In this document: positions 47,821 to 59,834 of the stretch, piece by piece | How positions within the stretch are numbered: position 1 is the first letter of the stretch | How the letters are laid out: each line of letters opens with the position of its first letter | The notes under the pieces: model-generated | Told to the model about the DNA's origin: nothing | Databases searched by the model: none | Seen by the model: the letters and a program-made list of their open reading frames with translations, nothing else | Origin: Brassica napus | Lineage: Eukaryota; Streptophyta; Magnoliopsida; Brassicales; Brassicaceae | NCBI RefSeq assembly: GCF_020379485.1 | Contig: NC_063447.1 | Coordinates: forward strand, 54,115,452-54,179,451 | DNA length: 64,000 nucleotides | Reading direction: 5' to 3' | Program-made: the position numbers and the translations under genes

Positions 47821-48785
47821 ACTTCCAGATCAACTACTCAAGTAATTAATTTTCTCACCTCATACTTCTTTGTATTAATCTCGATTTGAGTTTTAATTGA
47901 TCATATGTCTAAAGTTCAAAGGTGAATCCCTTTTTTATTTTCTTATCAGGTAGTGTGAGGAAGATTTCTGTATCGGCTATTCATGGAGAGAAAGAAGTCT
48001 TCCAACAGACTTGTCATCGATGAGGCCATTAATGTTTGGAGAGGAAGAAGTCTCCGAAGAGGTTGGGTCTTTTTCCTTCTTTTCACTCCATTGAAAAGAA
48101 TTTTAATTAGAGTTTTGTAGGTAATTGAAATCAATGATTTAATTAGGTGTTATGAATATGACGACACTTGTTTTTGATTATATGGTTCTTTGTTACACTG
48201 TGTGCTTTGCTAATTTGGTTTGCACTAATGAATCATGCGAGGAGTGATGGATCAGAATGCACAAATTAGTGAGAACTTGAGGAGCGAAACACAGGAGGCG
48301 TATCAAAACCGGTAGCTCTCAACTCATCTCAACGCCACTCTTCAAGCTCTCGGTTTAGGTTAGTGTGCAAACTTGATCTCATTACTTATGTTAATAAATA
48401 CTTAGAGTTAGGTGATGGTTAGAGTTAGGTTGGGGTAGTGAATATGCTTGTTATATTGTGGTTGTGCTGGTGATGAATGCTTCTGATAACTCTCAAATCT
48501 GATTAATGCGTGTTAGAGACTCTGCTTGGTAATAAATTTGTTAGAGTTAAGGCAATCAAGTCTAATAAATTTGTTAGTGTTAAAAGCGTTTTAAAACCGG
48601 TACCTCTCAACTCATCTCAACGCCACTGAAAAGAGTAAAGGCAATTAAAAGCCAATCGGTAGCTCTTTTCATGTATTAAATCCGGTAGCTTTCTCTCTTT
48701 CTTTTCATCTTCAAACACAATCTCCCATTCTATTCTTCCTCAAACACATCTCTTCTTCTTCCTCTCTGCTCTAACATAATACTAA

Positions 48786-49685
48786 ATGGATTCAACGAAT
48801 CCATATAGTCAGACAGCTAATTTTGTTGATCTGTTGAACAGTCAACAAGATCCTGTCCTTCCTGAACCATTTAATTTAGGGAGGTTTTCATCACAAGTCC
48901 CTCTGTTCAGTACTCAATGTACTGAAACCTCAAGCTTCTGTGAAGACTCAGCTATAAGACGCAAAGGAAGAAAGAAATGGACTCCCACAAATGATCTGGT
49001 GCTAATTAGCGCATGGCTAAACACCAGCAAAGACCCTGTGGTCAGCAACGAGCAGAAAGCCGGTACTTTCTGGTCACGCATAGCAGCTTACTATGCAGCT
49101 AGCCCAAAGGTGGTCAAAGGTGATAAGCGAGAGGCCCTTCAATGTAAGCAAAGGTGGCAGAAGCTGAATGATCTCGTCTGCAAGTTCTGTGGCTGCTATG
49201 ATGCTGCAACAAGACAGAAAACTAGTGGCCAGAGTGAAAATGATGTAGTCAAACTGGCACATGAAATCTTCTACAATGACCATAAGCAGAAGTTTAACCT
49301 TCACCACGCTTGGGAGGAACTGAAGCATGACCAAAAGTGGTGTGAGCTTGCAACAAGTAAGAGGGATGGAATAGCTAAGAAAAGAAACTGTGAGGATGGA
49401 GCACAATCAGCCAGCTCACAAGCAACTGTCGATCTTGATGATGAAGCAACGAAACGTCCTCCTGGTGTGAAGGCAGCGAAAGCCGCATGTGGTAAGAGAA
49501 ATGTGGTAGATCTGCAGGCTGCCTCTCAGTTTCAGACCATGTGGTCTATTAGAGAGAAAGATTTGGCTGTGAAAGAGAGACTCTCGAAGATGGGTTTGCT
49601 TGAGGGGCTCATTTGCAAAAAAGAACCACTATCTGAATATGAAGAAGCCCTTAAGACGAATCTAATAACAGAGATGTTGGGTTAA
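48786..49685 (+). CDS. Harbinger ORF1, SANT/Myb-like protein (unit B)
   Basis: 299 residues. In PIF/Harbinger elements this partner protein helps the transposase enter the nucleus and bind DNA. A basic RRKGRKKWTP leads into a trihelix/SANT-like domain at about residues 60-150 (WTPTNDLVLISAWLNTS, AGTFWSRIAAYYAASP, REALQCKQRWQKLNDLVCKF). An NAM-associated-type region follows (YNDHKQKFNLHHAWEELKHD and KWCEL). The C-terminus has a short helical tail (REKDLAVKERLSKMGLLEGL). The frame is intact. Single host genes of this type are often mis-annotated as GST T3-like. Confidence 0.85.
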   Translation: MDSTNPYSQTANFVDLLNSQQDPVLPEPFNLGRFSSQVPLFSTQCTETSSFCEDSAIRRKGRKKWTPTNDLVLISAWLNTSKDPVVSNEQKAGTFWSRIAAYYAASPKVVKGDKREALQCKQRWQKLNDLVCKFCGCYDAATRQKTSGQSENDVVKLAHEIFYNDHKQKFNLHHAWEELKHDQKWCELATSKRDGIAKKRNCEDGAQSASSQATVDLDDEATKRPPGVKAAKAACGKRNVVDLQAASQFQTMWSIREKDLAVKERLSKMGLLEGLICKKEPLSEYEEALKTNLITEMLG

Positions 49686-50422
49686 TGTTCTGTTTGATGT
49701 CTAAAAACTAGTGTCTTTGGTTAAATGTTCTGTTTGATGTTCTGTGTAATGGTCTTTTCATTTTATGTTTAAATGTTCTGCTTCATCTATCTGTAAAATA
49801 TTGTATGCTTCAATGTTAAATAATAAATGTTATGTCGGAAGAAATGTTCAGTCTCATGTTGATCTTTACTGATCGTTGCTTGGTTGACAAGATATGTTGA
49901 TTATTATGGTAAATGTTCAGTCTCATGTTGATCTTTACTGATCGTTGCTTGGTTTACTGATCGTATGCAGGCAAGTCACGGGAAGCATGAAGCCATGTCG
50001 TGTGCAGGCAAGTCACGAGAAGTCAGAAGCCATGTCATGTGCAGAAGTCATGAGAAGCATGAAGCCATGTTCTGCTGCTGCAGAAAAGTCACGAGCGGCC
50101 AGAAGCCACAAGTCTTTGTGTGTTGTTATTGTGCATTGAAGTCACGAGCCTTTGTTATTTTGTGAAGTCACGATCCTTTGTTATTTTGTGTCACGAGTGT
50201 ATGTCTATTATTTTTAATATGCAACATTGTAATCTCTATATAAAGTCTTTCTCTATATGCACTTTCACTCATTTCTCTCATTCTCAAAAACACTTTCAAC
50301 CATATTTCAAGTCACATATTAATCGAAAAACACTTTCTCTCATTCCATTCTCACCATATTTCAAAGACTTTAAACTCTTTCTATCCTTGATCACAAAACG
50401 CTTTAACATTTTCAAGAGATTA

Positions 50423-51760
50423 ATGGCTTCTTCTTCACATAACACGTTTGAAGGAGTGGATGATCAAAATTTTGATCACTATTTCGATCAATATTTTGAT
50501 CAATATTATGATCAATGTTTTGATCAAACGTTAGAGAATTTGTCCATTGATTGTGATCAAGAAGTCGAAAGAACAAAAAGAAAAAAACGAGTTCACATCG
50601 AAAGAAATCGTGAAGAAGGCGATCGACGTTTATGGAATGATTATTTCAGTGAAACTCCGACGTTTCCTGAAAATCTATTCCGACGACGATTTAGAATGAA
50701 CAAGTCATTGTTCGTGCGTATTGTTGATCGACTTTCCAATGAGGTTGAATACTTTCGACAAAAGAAAGATGCTGTCGGAAGGCTAAGTCTCTCTCCACTT
50801 CAGAAGTGTACGGCAGCGATTCGTGTCTTGGCCTATGGTTCTGCGGCTGATGCTGTTGACGAATACCTCCGACTCGGTGCAGCGACAGCTCGGTTATGTG
50901 TGGAACAATTTGTGGAAGGAATAATATATTGTTTCGGCGATGAGTACCTAAGAAGACCAACACTGGCAGATCTTCAACGTCTACTTTATATTGGTGAGCA
51001 GCGTGGCTTTCCCGGGATGATAGGGAACATCGATTGTATGCATTGGGAGTGGAAGAATTGTCCCACCGCTTGGAAAGGTCAATATTCACATGGTTCGGGT
51101 AAACCCACAATCGTGTTAGAGGCGGTTGCTTCGTACGATTTATGGATATGGCATGCGTTTTTCGGACCTCCAGGTTCCTTAAATGATATCAATGTTCTAG
51201 ATCGCTCACCTGTTTTTGATGACATAATAAAAGGTCAAGCTCCCCAAGTTACTTTCTCTGTCAATGGAAGAGAGTATCATTTGGCGTACTATCTCACCGA
51301 TGGTATTTATCCGAAGTGGGCAACATTTATCCAATCTATTCCAATACCACAAGGTCCGAAAGCGGCTTTATTTGCTCAACATCAAGAAGCTGTCCGAAAA
51401 GATGTCGAGCGTGCTTTTTGAGTCTTGCAAGCTCGATTTGCAATTGTTAAAAATCCAGCACTTTTTTGGGATAAAGCCAAAATTGGAAAGATTATGCGAG
51501 CATGTATCATACTCCATAATATGATAGTAGAAGACGAACGAGATGGATACACTCATTTTGATGTTTCAGGGTTCCAAGAAGGAGAAGACACCGGAACTTC
51601 ACATGTCGATCTCACGTATTCTACAGATATCCCTTCAAATATCGCTAATATGATGGGTGTCCGAACAAGAATTCGTGATAGACAAATGCATCAACAGCTC
51701 AAAGCTTATTTGGTTGAACATATATGGCGTAAATTTGGCCGTGATGGAGACAACTACTAA
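50423..51760 (+). pseudogene. HARBI1-type transposase with one nonsense codon (unit B)
   Basis: Start at MASSSHNTFEGVDDQNFD; the upstream in-frame ATGs lie in leader sequence and are rejected. An unusual run of FDQ/YDQ repeats (residues about 17-37) precedes a basic patch (RTKRKKRVHIERNREEGDRR). The DDE_4 nuclease shows its acidic residues in GNIDCMHWEWKN, GSLNDINVLDRSP, LTDGIYPKW and DVERAF. Directly after ERAF the frame meets TGA at 51419-51421 (one base from GGA, the usual Gly), then continues in the same frame to 51760 (VLQARFAIVKNPALFWDKAK). Without the stop it would be 445 residues. Unit C has the same stop. Confidence 0.9.
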
Positions 51761-52032
51761 GCTCAGATGTTTTTCCAAATTATTCTCGATTATTGTACTA
51801 GTCTTTATTTTTATGTTTTTTTTTAAAAAAAAATTTATGTTTTAAATGTTATCTCTTAATATGTTTGATTTAATAAATAATTTTTTTTTTAAGAACCCCT
51901 AATTAAGAAACTCCCATTGGACCACTCCAAATGGAAGTTTTTTAACTATGGTTCTTAACCCCACTTAACCACATTTAAAATATTAAATAATTATTAAGAA
52001 ACATACTTAAGGATCAAAGGATAAACATGCTC

Positions 52033-52863
52033 TAAGGTATTTATCTAAGAAAATCTGATCTTCTTAGTTGTGAGTTTCGGGTTGTGTGTCTTTTTCAATT
52101 TTATAATAAAGCTCTACACCCTCATGCTCAGAAGTAAGTGGGAGAATTCAAAATAGCTACTACGCGCGTAGCTACAGTTTTTCTGAAGACATTCTCACAA
52201 CTTTGTCCATGGTTTCTTGAAGAAAGTTTCAATCAATCTACGGCTTATTTCTTGATGAATAAGAAACAAAATCTTCCTTCGTTTCTTTCTAGTAGATTGA
52301 AAGAGATTCTTTTTTCTTTTTGTGCAAAGATAGAGATATAAGCAAATCTCTCATCAATCACGTTTTAAAAATATTTTTATTTTTCAATTCCACAAACTTA
52401 AAATGTTAAATACCGACATAAATCAAAGAAATTGTATCGACTTTCCCAACAACGAAAAAATAGGAGTTGACTACATAACAATTTACTCAGAATCAGACAA
52501 AACTTATATTCAAGGCTCAATTCTTTTGAAGCCCAAACATTTTAAAATCTAATTTTTACTTATTTATTATATTGGGCTATAAAACTATACCAATTTCTAT
52601 TTTTTGATCGTCCTATTTTAGATTTTTCGTCTACCACAAATCATTTTTTAACAAAGTCCAGTAAAAAATTTTAAAGATAAATAATTTTATAACTATATAA
52701 TTTTCTAAATTTCTAGAGTTATTAATTTCTTAAAAAGAGTATTACAATTCTATATTTTGAAATTAATTTTGGGTAATATAAGCAAAATAATTTGATTTAT
52801 TGTTCGTATAAATTGTTAAACAGTTTAAATCCAAATTTATATCTTTTTCATTACACAATTTTA
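52033..52863. other. Unit B tail with inverted RRM scrap
   Basis: Non-coding apart from the scrap at 52117-52341 (see 36480). It is AT-rich and ends 'cattacacaatttta' at the Helitron of unit C. Confidence 0.6.
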
Positions 52864-53306
52864 TCTATATACTAATAACTACTTAAGTAAACACTAACCA
52901 ACTCCATAAACCTCAGCTTTTGAATATGAAATTGCTAATACTGCTAATGGTTGATCAAATCATTACGAACGGGCCCGTCTCAATAATATTATAGGCCCTG
53001 AGCTGAGACAAATTTGGAGGCTTTTTCTTAAAAGAATTTTTTTTAGAAGGATCCTAATCTAAGCTTAGAAAATGCAAAAATTGTGATGAGCTCTGTGCAA
53101 ATGTGCCTTCTGCACATGCCAGGGCCGAGCCTGATTACGGAAATAAGATATGAAAATATCAACATATTTGAATTCGCCGACCATTCTTATATCAACGTAA
53201 TCATGATGTGTGACTCAGAAATTGTTACTCACTAATCGTACACAAAATTATACAACACATCAATAAGATATCCGGTTCCGGGCTTGCGTGGGGGCTATGC
53301 CCCTAG
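52864..53306 (+). mobile_element. Junction Helitron, unit B/C
   Basis: 443 bp, same element as at 41953 (TCTATATACTAATAAC ... CTAG). The hairpin is slightly altered (tccgggcttgcgtggg), so this copy has mutated since duplication. Confidence 0.85.
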
Positions 53307-53806
53307 TAAATAGAATAGGATATAGAAGTACAAACAAATTATTGAAAGTTGAATAGTATCCTCATCAGTGTCTACCTAGTTTCTTGATTATTGTGTTTTT
53401 TTTTTCGTGGGCATGGAGCCTAAATTCTGAAATTATAATCTGTACTGTGCGCGTTTTTTTCTTCATAATGAATTACACAAACAAACACACAATTAATGTG
53501 TCTATTAGCGAGTCTCCAAATATACTATTGTAGGCAATGATGAGGAGATTATGCCTCTGTCTACCGAAGGCTAATAAAACTAAGAGAAATAAGTTCTAAG
53601 TTTATCATCCACAACACACACACACATACACACACACAGAAAACAAACGGCTGATAAAGAAGGTTGCATATAATTATCACAGGATTGATAAACACCCGAA
53701 GCGCTTCTTAGTTTCTTGAGAGAGAAATTTATTACATCAACATCCTCTCCTTCTCAAAGGAGCCCTTCTCCTCTCCATCCTGATCATGGCCGTGGTGATC
53801 TCCTTA

Positions 53807-55064
53807 TTACGAGGGCTTGAAAGCCTGCTCCCTCCTCGCCTTGATGACCCTCTCCCTCCTCGCCTTGACCCTCCACTCAGTCATATAATCATCGCGCTTC
53901 TTATTGATCTCGCGGGCGAACTCAAGAAAAGGAGCTGCATATATAAACAATAAAGGCGAATTAATGAGAAGATTAAGTAACCTTAGAAAATAAAGAATCA
54001 AGAAAAACATTTGATGTACCTGGGATAGAATAGCCAACGGTAGGTTCATCACCGGGGGCAAGGCGAGGGTTGCTTATGGCGGTGGCTAAGAGCATAGTAG
54101 TTATTTTGAATCCGCCCACTTTACTTCCATTAAGATCCATAGCACTAGCTTCATCTTCTTTTTTGGAAAAATAGATATTAGTACACTCGTCGGGAGTACA
54201 AACGAAAACATGTGTTATCACTCCACAAGAAGAGAAATGTTCTGTCAAAATGCTCTTGACTTGATCTTCAGGAAGGGAAGTGTCATAACCCAAAACGGCA
54301 ATGCCATACCAACTGCAGCAATTTGTTGCATGTCAATAATCAACAACACAAAACAAACATTTTTTAACAAAATGAAAACAAAAAGAGTATCAACTTACAA
54401 TCTTTCGTCATTGGCTAGGTCAGAATACAGAGATCTATGATAACGTAATGACACCTAGTAATCCAGGTCTTCTTCCCGGGGTGCAAACTTAACAAGGGCC
54501 TTCCAATTTCCAATGTCACTTCCATTAAGTTGCAACGCTCTCTCTTTTGCGAGATGTCCATGATAATTAACAAAAGCACGACTGTAACAAAGAACAATTA
54601 TTATTATTTTTTAGCTCACAAAGCACAATAATATATTGTGTCACAAATATTAAGACACTAACCTTTCTAAAATAGGGTCTGTGGGAACCTCAACGCTAAT
54701 GAGGTCGCCACATGATTTGAAGTGATTAATCAGTTCACTCTTGATTTCATCCGTAGGACGGCCATGGCTGAATCCTTCAACAGATATCCTAACCCTAATT
54801 CGCAGGAGATACAAAAAGAAATAAAAATTATTAACACATACAAATATTTTCTTACAAAATAAATAAAGCATCAATTACCTAGAACTGATGTAATTGAATT
54901 TTTCCTTAGCAGCAGGCTACTATCGAACGGTTCCTAAAATACAACATATGTAATCAGATATTTTTCTTAATTTCCGAATATAACAAACCTTTAATGGAGA
55001 AAAGAGATCCGAGTAAGAAGAAGATTACCTTGGGGGCGGATCGCTTGCGAGAGTACGTGTCCAT
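53807..55064 (-). pseudogene. Two-RRM protein, gene 1 of unit C (broken)
   Basis: Same exon structure as unit B gene 1 (first exon 55029-55064, last exon starting at 53807). It shares the one-base deletion in exon 2 (near 54918) and the TAG in exon 4 (54455-54457). The C-terminal exon has an extra codon compared with B (RRERVIKARREQ), so this charged repeat is still changing length. Confidence 0.85.
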
Positions 55065-55227
55065 CGAGATCTTGTTATTATAACCTAGGCTGCCGCTTTG
55101 CGATATCTTTTCAGATTTTAGGGATTAAGACAAGATGGCGAAGGAGGAAGGTACTTATAGTCGTCTGGTTTGGCCCATAGGTCGGTCTTTCCCATTTCCT
55201 TTTTTCTAATATATATCTACTGATTGG

Positions 55228-55577
55228 GATTCCAAATTTAGTGAAGCAAATTAAAGTTGGTTCTAGCTCATTTTTAAATTTCATTCACACAACAATCAGT
55301 CAGCAAAATTTCATATACTCGTCTGATTGGTTCTGACCGCAACCGAACTCTTAGATCAAAATAGTTTGTTGACTTCTTGTTTATTCTCCACCAAACTACT
55401 AAAGATCTTTTACTCATTAACGAATATAAAGCAACCAAAGATGTTCGATTTGCACATGACAGGATTGAGTTTCTAGTACAAGATAACATCAAATGAAGAA
55501 TGTTTAGAAGAAGATAAAAAAGGGAGAGAACTTTACCAAGAACAGGAGCAGAGAGAGAGAAGGTGGGCTTGGTATAT
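55228..55577 (-). pseudogene. PSBW intron and exon 1 fragment, unit C
   Basis: Full-length version of the fragment, with the exon 1 end SAPVLG and its GTAAAG donor still readable. It confirms that unit B suffered a deletion here rather than C an insertion. Confidence 0.75.
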
Positions 55578-55864
55578 ATGTCTAATTTGTAAAACATCTG
55601 TACTGTGCGCGTTTATTACTTCATTATGAATTAATTACACAGACAAACACACTGTTAATGAGTCTATTTGCGAGTTTCGAAGGATACGATTATGCTTTCT
55701 GTCTACCAAACCAAATAGGCAAATAATAGTAAGATAAGTTTTAAGTTTATCATCCACAAAACAAACGGAAGGTTGCATAGTATTATCACATGATTGATAA
55801 ACACCAAAGAGCTTCTAATTAGTCTCTTGAGAGAGAAATTCATTACATCAACATCCGCTCCTTC

Positions 55865-57201
55865 TCAAAAGGACTGTGACCCCTCTCCCTCCTTGGCCCT
55901 GGCCTTCTGCGTCATAAGAGCCCAGGCCTTCTGCTTCTTAAGAGCCCTGGCCTTCTGCTTCTTAAGAGCCCTGGCCCTCTGCTTCTTAAGAGCACTGAGC
56001 TTCTTTGTCATCGCATTGAGCCTCCACTCAGTCATATAAAAATCCATCTTCTCCTGGATCTCGTCGGCAAACTCAAGCATTTGAGCTACAGAAACAATAA
56101 AAGACGAATTGATGAGAAGATTAATGAACCTTGAAAGTAAAGAATCAAGAAAAACGTGTTATGCACCTGGGGGACAAGAGCCACAATGAGTTTCACCGGG
56201 GGGATGGGGAGGGTTACTTCTGGCTGTTGTGGGTACGAGCATAGTATTTATTTTGAATCCGTCGACTTGACTTCCATCAAGATTCATGGCACTAGTTTCT
56301 CCTTCTTCTTCGGAAAAATAGATACTAGTCATCTTGTCGAGGAGATCAACGTCAACATGTATTATAACTCCACAAGAAGAGAAATGTGCAGTCAAAGCCT
56401 CCTCGACTTCATCTTTAAGAAGGGAGGGGTCATACCCCACAACGCAAATGCCAAACCTACTGCAGAAATTTGTTGCATGTTATCAACATGCACAACATTT
56501 TTACAGGATGCAAAAGAAAACAAAAAAAGAGTATCAACTTACAATCTTTTGTCATTTAGTAGCTCATTTATAACAGAATGTTTATATTCTGATTCCGCCT
56601 GGTATTCCTCATCTTCTTCCTCGGGTGCAAACTTAACAAGGGCATTCCAACCTCCCATGTCACTTCCATTAAGTTGCAGCGCTTTCTCTTTTGCGCCATC
56701 TCCAAAAATAGTAACAAAAGCACGACTGCAACAAAGAACAATTAATTTTCAATTAGCACACAACACAAATATTATATTATTATGTCACAAATATTAAGAG
56801 ACACAAACCTGTCCAAAAGAGGCTCTGTGGGGAAATCAACTCTACTAACATGGCCACATGATTTGAAGTGATTAACCAATTTAATCCTCATTTCATTCTC
56901 AGAGTCCTTATGAAATCTGTATCCTTCAACAGATATCCTAACCCTAATTCGCAGGAGATGCAAAGAAAAAAATATCAACACATACAAATATCTTCTCACA
57001 AAATAAATAAATAAAGCATCAATCAATTACCACGGATCGATGGCTTCATCCTTAGCAGCAGCCTCACTATAGAAAGGTGCCTAAAATACAACATACAATT
57101 TTTCTTAATTTCCGATTAACAAAAGAGATCTGAGTAAGAAGAATTCATAATGAGAAGAAGATTACCTTGTGGGCGATTACCCTGCTAGAGTACGTGTCCA
57201 T
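55865..57201 (-). CDS. Two-RRM nucleolin-like protein, gene 2 of unit C (intact)
   Basis: Exons 57166-57201, 57031-57080, 56809-56943, 56543-56725, 56167-56459, 55865-56085, 305 residues. It is nearly identical to unit B gene 2; the visible differences are an Asp-to-Tyr change in exon 2 (SEAAAK context) and Thr-to-Ser in FHKDSENEMRI. The TATA-like box reads CTATAAGTACC, against CTATAAATACC in B. With B this makes two apparently functional copies. The domain reading and inferred role are as for unit B gene 2. Confidence 0.75.
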
Positions 57202-57925
57202 CGATATGATTAGGGGTTTAGAGAAGGAGTAGGAAGGTACTTATAGTCGGCTTATTTTTCTGGTCTGGGCCATAGCCCATAGGTCCGTCTTTCCCATTCT
57301 TTGGTGTTACTTGTAAACGACTACGATCTATTTCCTGAGCTAGAGAGTTTTGTGCCTCAGCATAAAGTAATGATTCCATTTCAGCTAATTTGAGAGTATT
57401 TCTAGGATCAATGTGTAAGTTACTAAATTCTTTATTGTTCCATGCTTTCCAATCAGAGGGTATTAGTTTTTTTTTTTTGAGTTCATAATTGTTTTGTAAT
57501 ATATTTATGAACTAAATAAAATGGGTGAATCTCTCAAAATGACCCAGATTTTTATTTTTGACCAAAATAATAATCACATTTTTCTATTAACTAGGTAAAT
57601 GACAAATTATACTTTTAGGGCCGGCCTGGTGTAATTTCAGCGGTTGCGGATACGGTTGTATGCGTTTGCGGACGTGGGTGGTTTTGTTTTTTAAGCATTA
57701 TTAAGAGACTTGTACGATTGATACAATATTTTGAAATTAGTGCGTTTGCGGAATACTTATGACATGATAACTATTAAACACATCAATGGTTAAATAATAA
57801 ATTAACAATATTTACATTTTAGGTAATTGTAAAAATATTAAAATTTGTATTATTATAATAAATATTTTGAATCCGAGAATTCTTTTTTTTTGGAATTTTT
57901 TTTACAATTATTATTTTAAATCTTA

Positions 57926-57929
<4 letters not shown>

Positions 57930-57997
<68 letters not shown>
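57930..57997. repeat. (TA)n microsatellite, unit C
   Basis: About 34 TA repeats. The same place in unit B (about 46918-46950) is shorter and interrupted, accounting for 38 bases of the B/C offset. Confidence 0.95.
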
Positions 57998-58001
<4 letters not shown>

Positions 58002-59834
58002 CTTAAACCCCATGCAAATCCAAACCATAGGTATATACTATTAGTTAACCTTAGTAGTGTCTTTTACCTCTTTAATAAAACATATTTAGGTCATTTACTC
58101 TTGTGTGATATATTTATGATTAAAAAACAACTTTTCTTGCTATCCTAAGACCATGTTTATCGGTGGTGCTAAAGGGGATCCTTAATGAAATAAGCCCATT
58201 TAATTAAATGTAAAGTAAAAGAAAAAGGAATAATCGATCTTTGATTAGGCAATTTGGGAACCGAAATTAAAGGGGGTTTTATTACACGTGTAAACATGAA
58301 ACAACCTCTTTTTTTATTTTCAATTTTATTTTCTCTCATTTTGTCAATCGTTTCCTCTTCTGTTCTTGTTTTCTCCGCAAGCGATCGACGACTCTATCGA
58401 AGCTGTCGACGTCGCCTCCGTCTTCTATCCTCTTCGGCGTCAGATCAACGATGACAACCCACCACGATCAAGGAGTCTTTCGTTTCTCACGGCGTCACCT
58501 CCGTCTTCTATCCTCTTCGGCGTCAGATCAACGATGACAACCCACCACGATCGAGGAGTCTCTCGTTACTCACGGCGTCGCCTCTGTCTTCTCTCATCTT
58601 CGCCGTCTTAGGAACGGTGGAAACCCACCACGATCGACAACATGCGGAGACTTGACGGCGACTCCTCCGTCTTCTGTCGTCTTCGGTCTGAGAGGAACGA
58701 TGGAGAAGGCGACGACTCTCTCGGTCTACTAACGGTGTCGCCTCTGTCTTCTCTCATCTTCGCCGTCAGAGGAACGGTGGAAACCAACCACGATCGACGA
58801 CTCTCTGAGACTTGACGGTGAGTCCTCCATCTTACGACTTGACGGTGGAAACCCACCACGATCTATTCAACTTCCAGATCAACTACTCAAGTAATTAATT
58901 TTCTCACCTCATACTTCTTTGTATTAATCTCGATTTGAGTTTTAATTGATCATATGTCTAAAGTTCAAAGGTGAATCCCTTTTTTATTTTCTTATCAGGT
59001 AGTGTGAGGAAGATTTCTGTATCGGCTATTCATGGAGAGAAAGAAGTCTTCCAACAGACTTGTCATCGATGAGGCCATTAATGTTTGGAGAGGAAGAAGT
59101 CTCCGAAGAGGTTGGGTCTTTTTCCTTCTTTTCACTCCATTGAAAAGAATTTTAATTAGAGTTTTGTAGGTAATTGAAATCAATGATTTAATTAGGTGTT
59201 ATGAATATGACGACACTTGTTTTTGATTATATGGTTCTTTGTTACACTGTGTGCTTTGCTAATTTGGTTTGCACTAATGAATCATGCGAGGAGTGATGGA
59301 TCAGAATGCACAAATTAGTGAGAACTTGAGGAGCGAAACACAGGAGGCGTATCAAAACCGGTAGCTCTCAACTCATCTCAACGCCACTCTTCAAGCTCTC
59401 GGTTTAGGTTAGTGTGCAAACTTGATCTCATTACTTATGTTAATAAATACTTAGAGTTAGGTGATGGTTAGAGTTAGGTTGGGGTAGTGAATATGCTTGT
59501 TATATTGTGGTTGTGCTGGTGATGAATGCTTCTGATAACTCTCAAATCTGATTAATGCGTGTTAGAGACTCTGCTTGGTAATAAATTTGTTAGAGTTAAG
59601 GCAATCAAGTCTAATAAATTTGTTAGTGTTAAAAGCGTTTTAAAACCGGTACCTCTCAACTCATCTCAACGCCACTGAAAAGAGTAAAGGCAATTAAAAG
59701 CCAACCGGTAGCTCTTTTCATGTATTAAATCCGGTAGCTTTCTCTCTTTCTTTTCATCTTCAAACACAATCTCCCATTCTATTCTTCCTCAAACACATCT
59801 CTTCTTCTTCCTCTCTGCTCTAACATAATACTAA

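Larger units (their letters stand above)
47100..52032 (+). mobile_element. PIF/Harbinger transposon, unit B copy
   Basis: 4,933 bp with termini gaccatgtttatcgg and (inverted) gagcatgtttatcc, flanked on both sides by TAA, the PIF/Harbinger target duplication. Unit A at 36398 has the empty site with a single TAA. It carries a SANT/Myb-like ORF1 and a HARBI1-type transposase, both rightward. Because it lies inside the repeat unit and is identical in length in C, it inserted before the last duplication. Confidence 0.95.
41953..52863. repeat. Array unit B (10,911 bp)
   Basis: Order: Helitron, broken RRM gene 1, PSBW fragment, intact RRM gene 2, Harbinger element, inverted RRM scrap. Compared with unit C it differs by a 97-bp deletion in the PSBW fragment (near 44518), a shorter TA tract near 46930 and a few substitutions. 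Confidence 0.95.

Noticed and set aside
49843..50110. Short direct repeats (for example 'gttcagtctcatgttgatct') that could suggest a CRISPR-like array
   Set aside because: Two to three irregular copies between transposon genes in a plant genome; no spacer regularity.
50120..50422. Longer N-terminus for the Harbinger transposase
   Set aside because: The segment is leader-like and low-complexity; transposases of this family start near MASSS, and a TATA-like ctatataaag lies within it at about 50236.
57819..58028. Ile/Tyr repeat ORF on the minus strand
   Set aside because: Produced by the (TA)n microsatellite of unit C.
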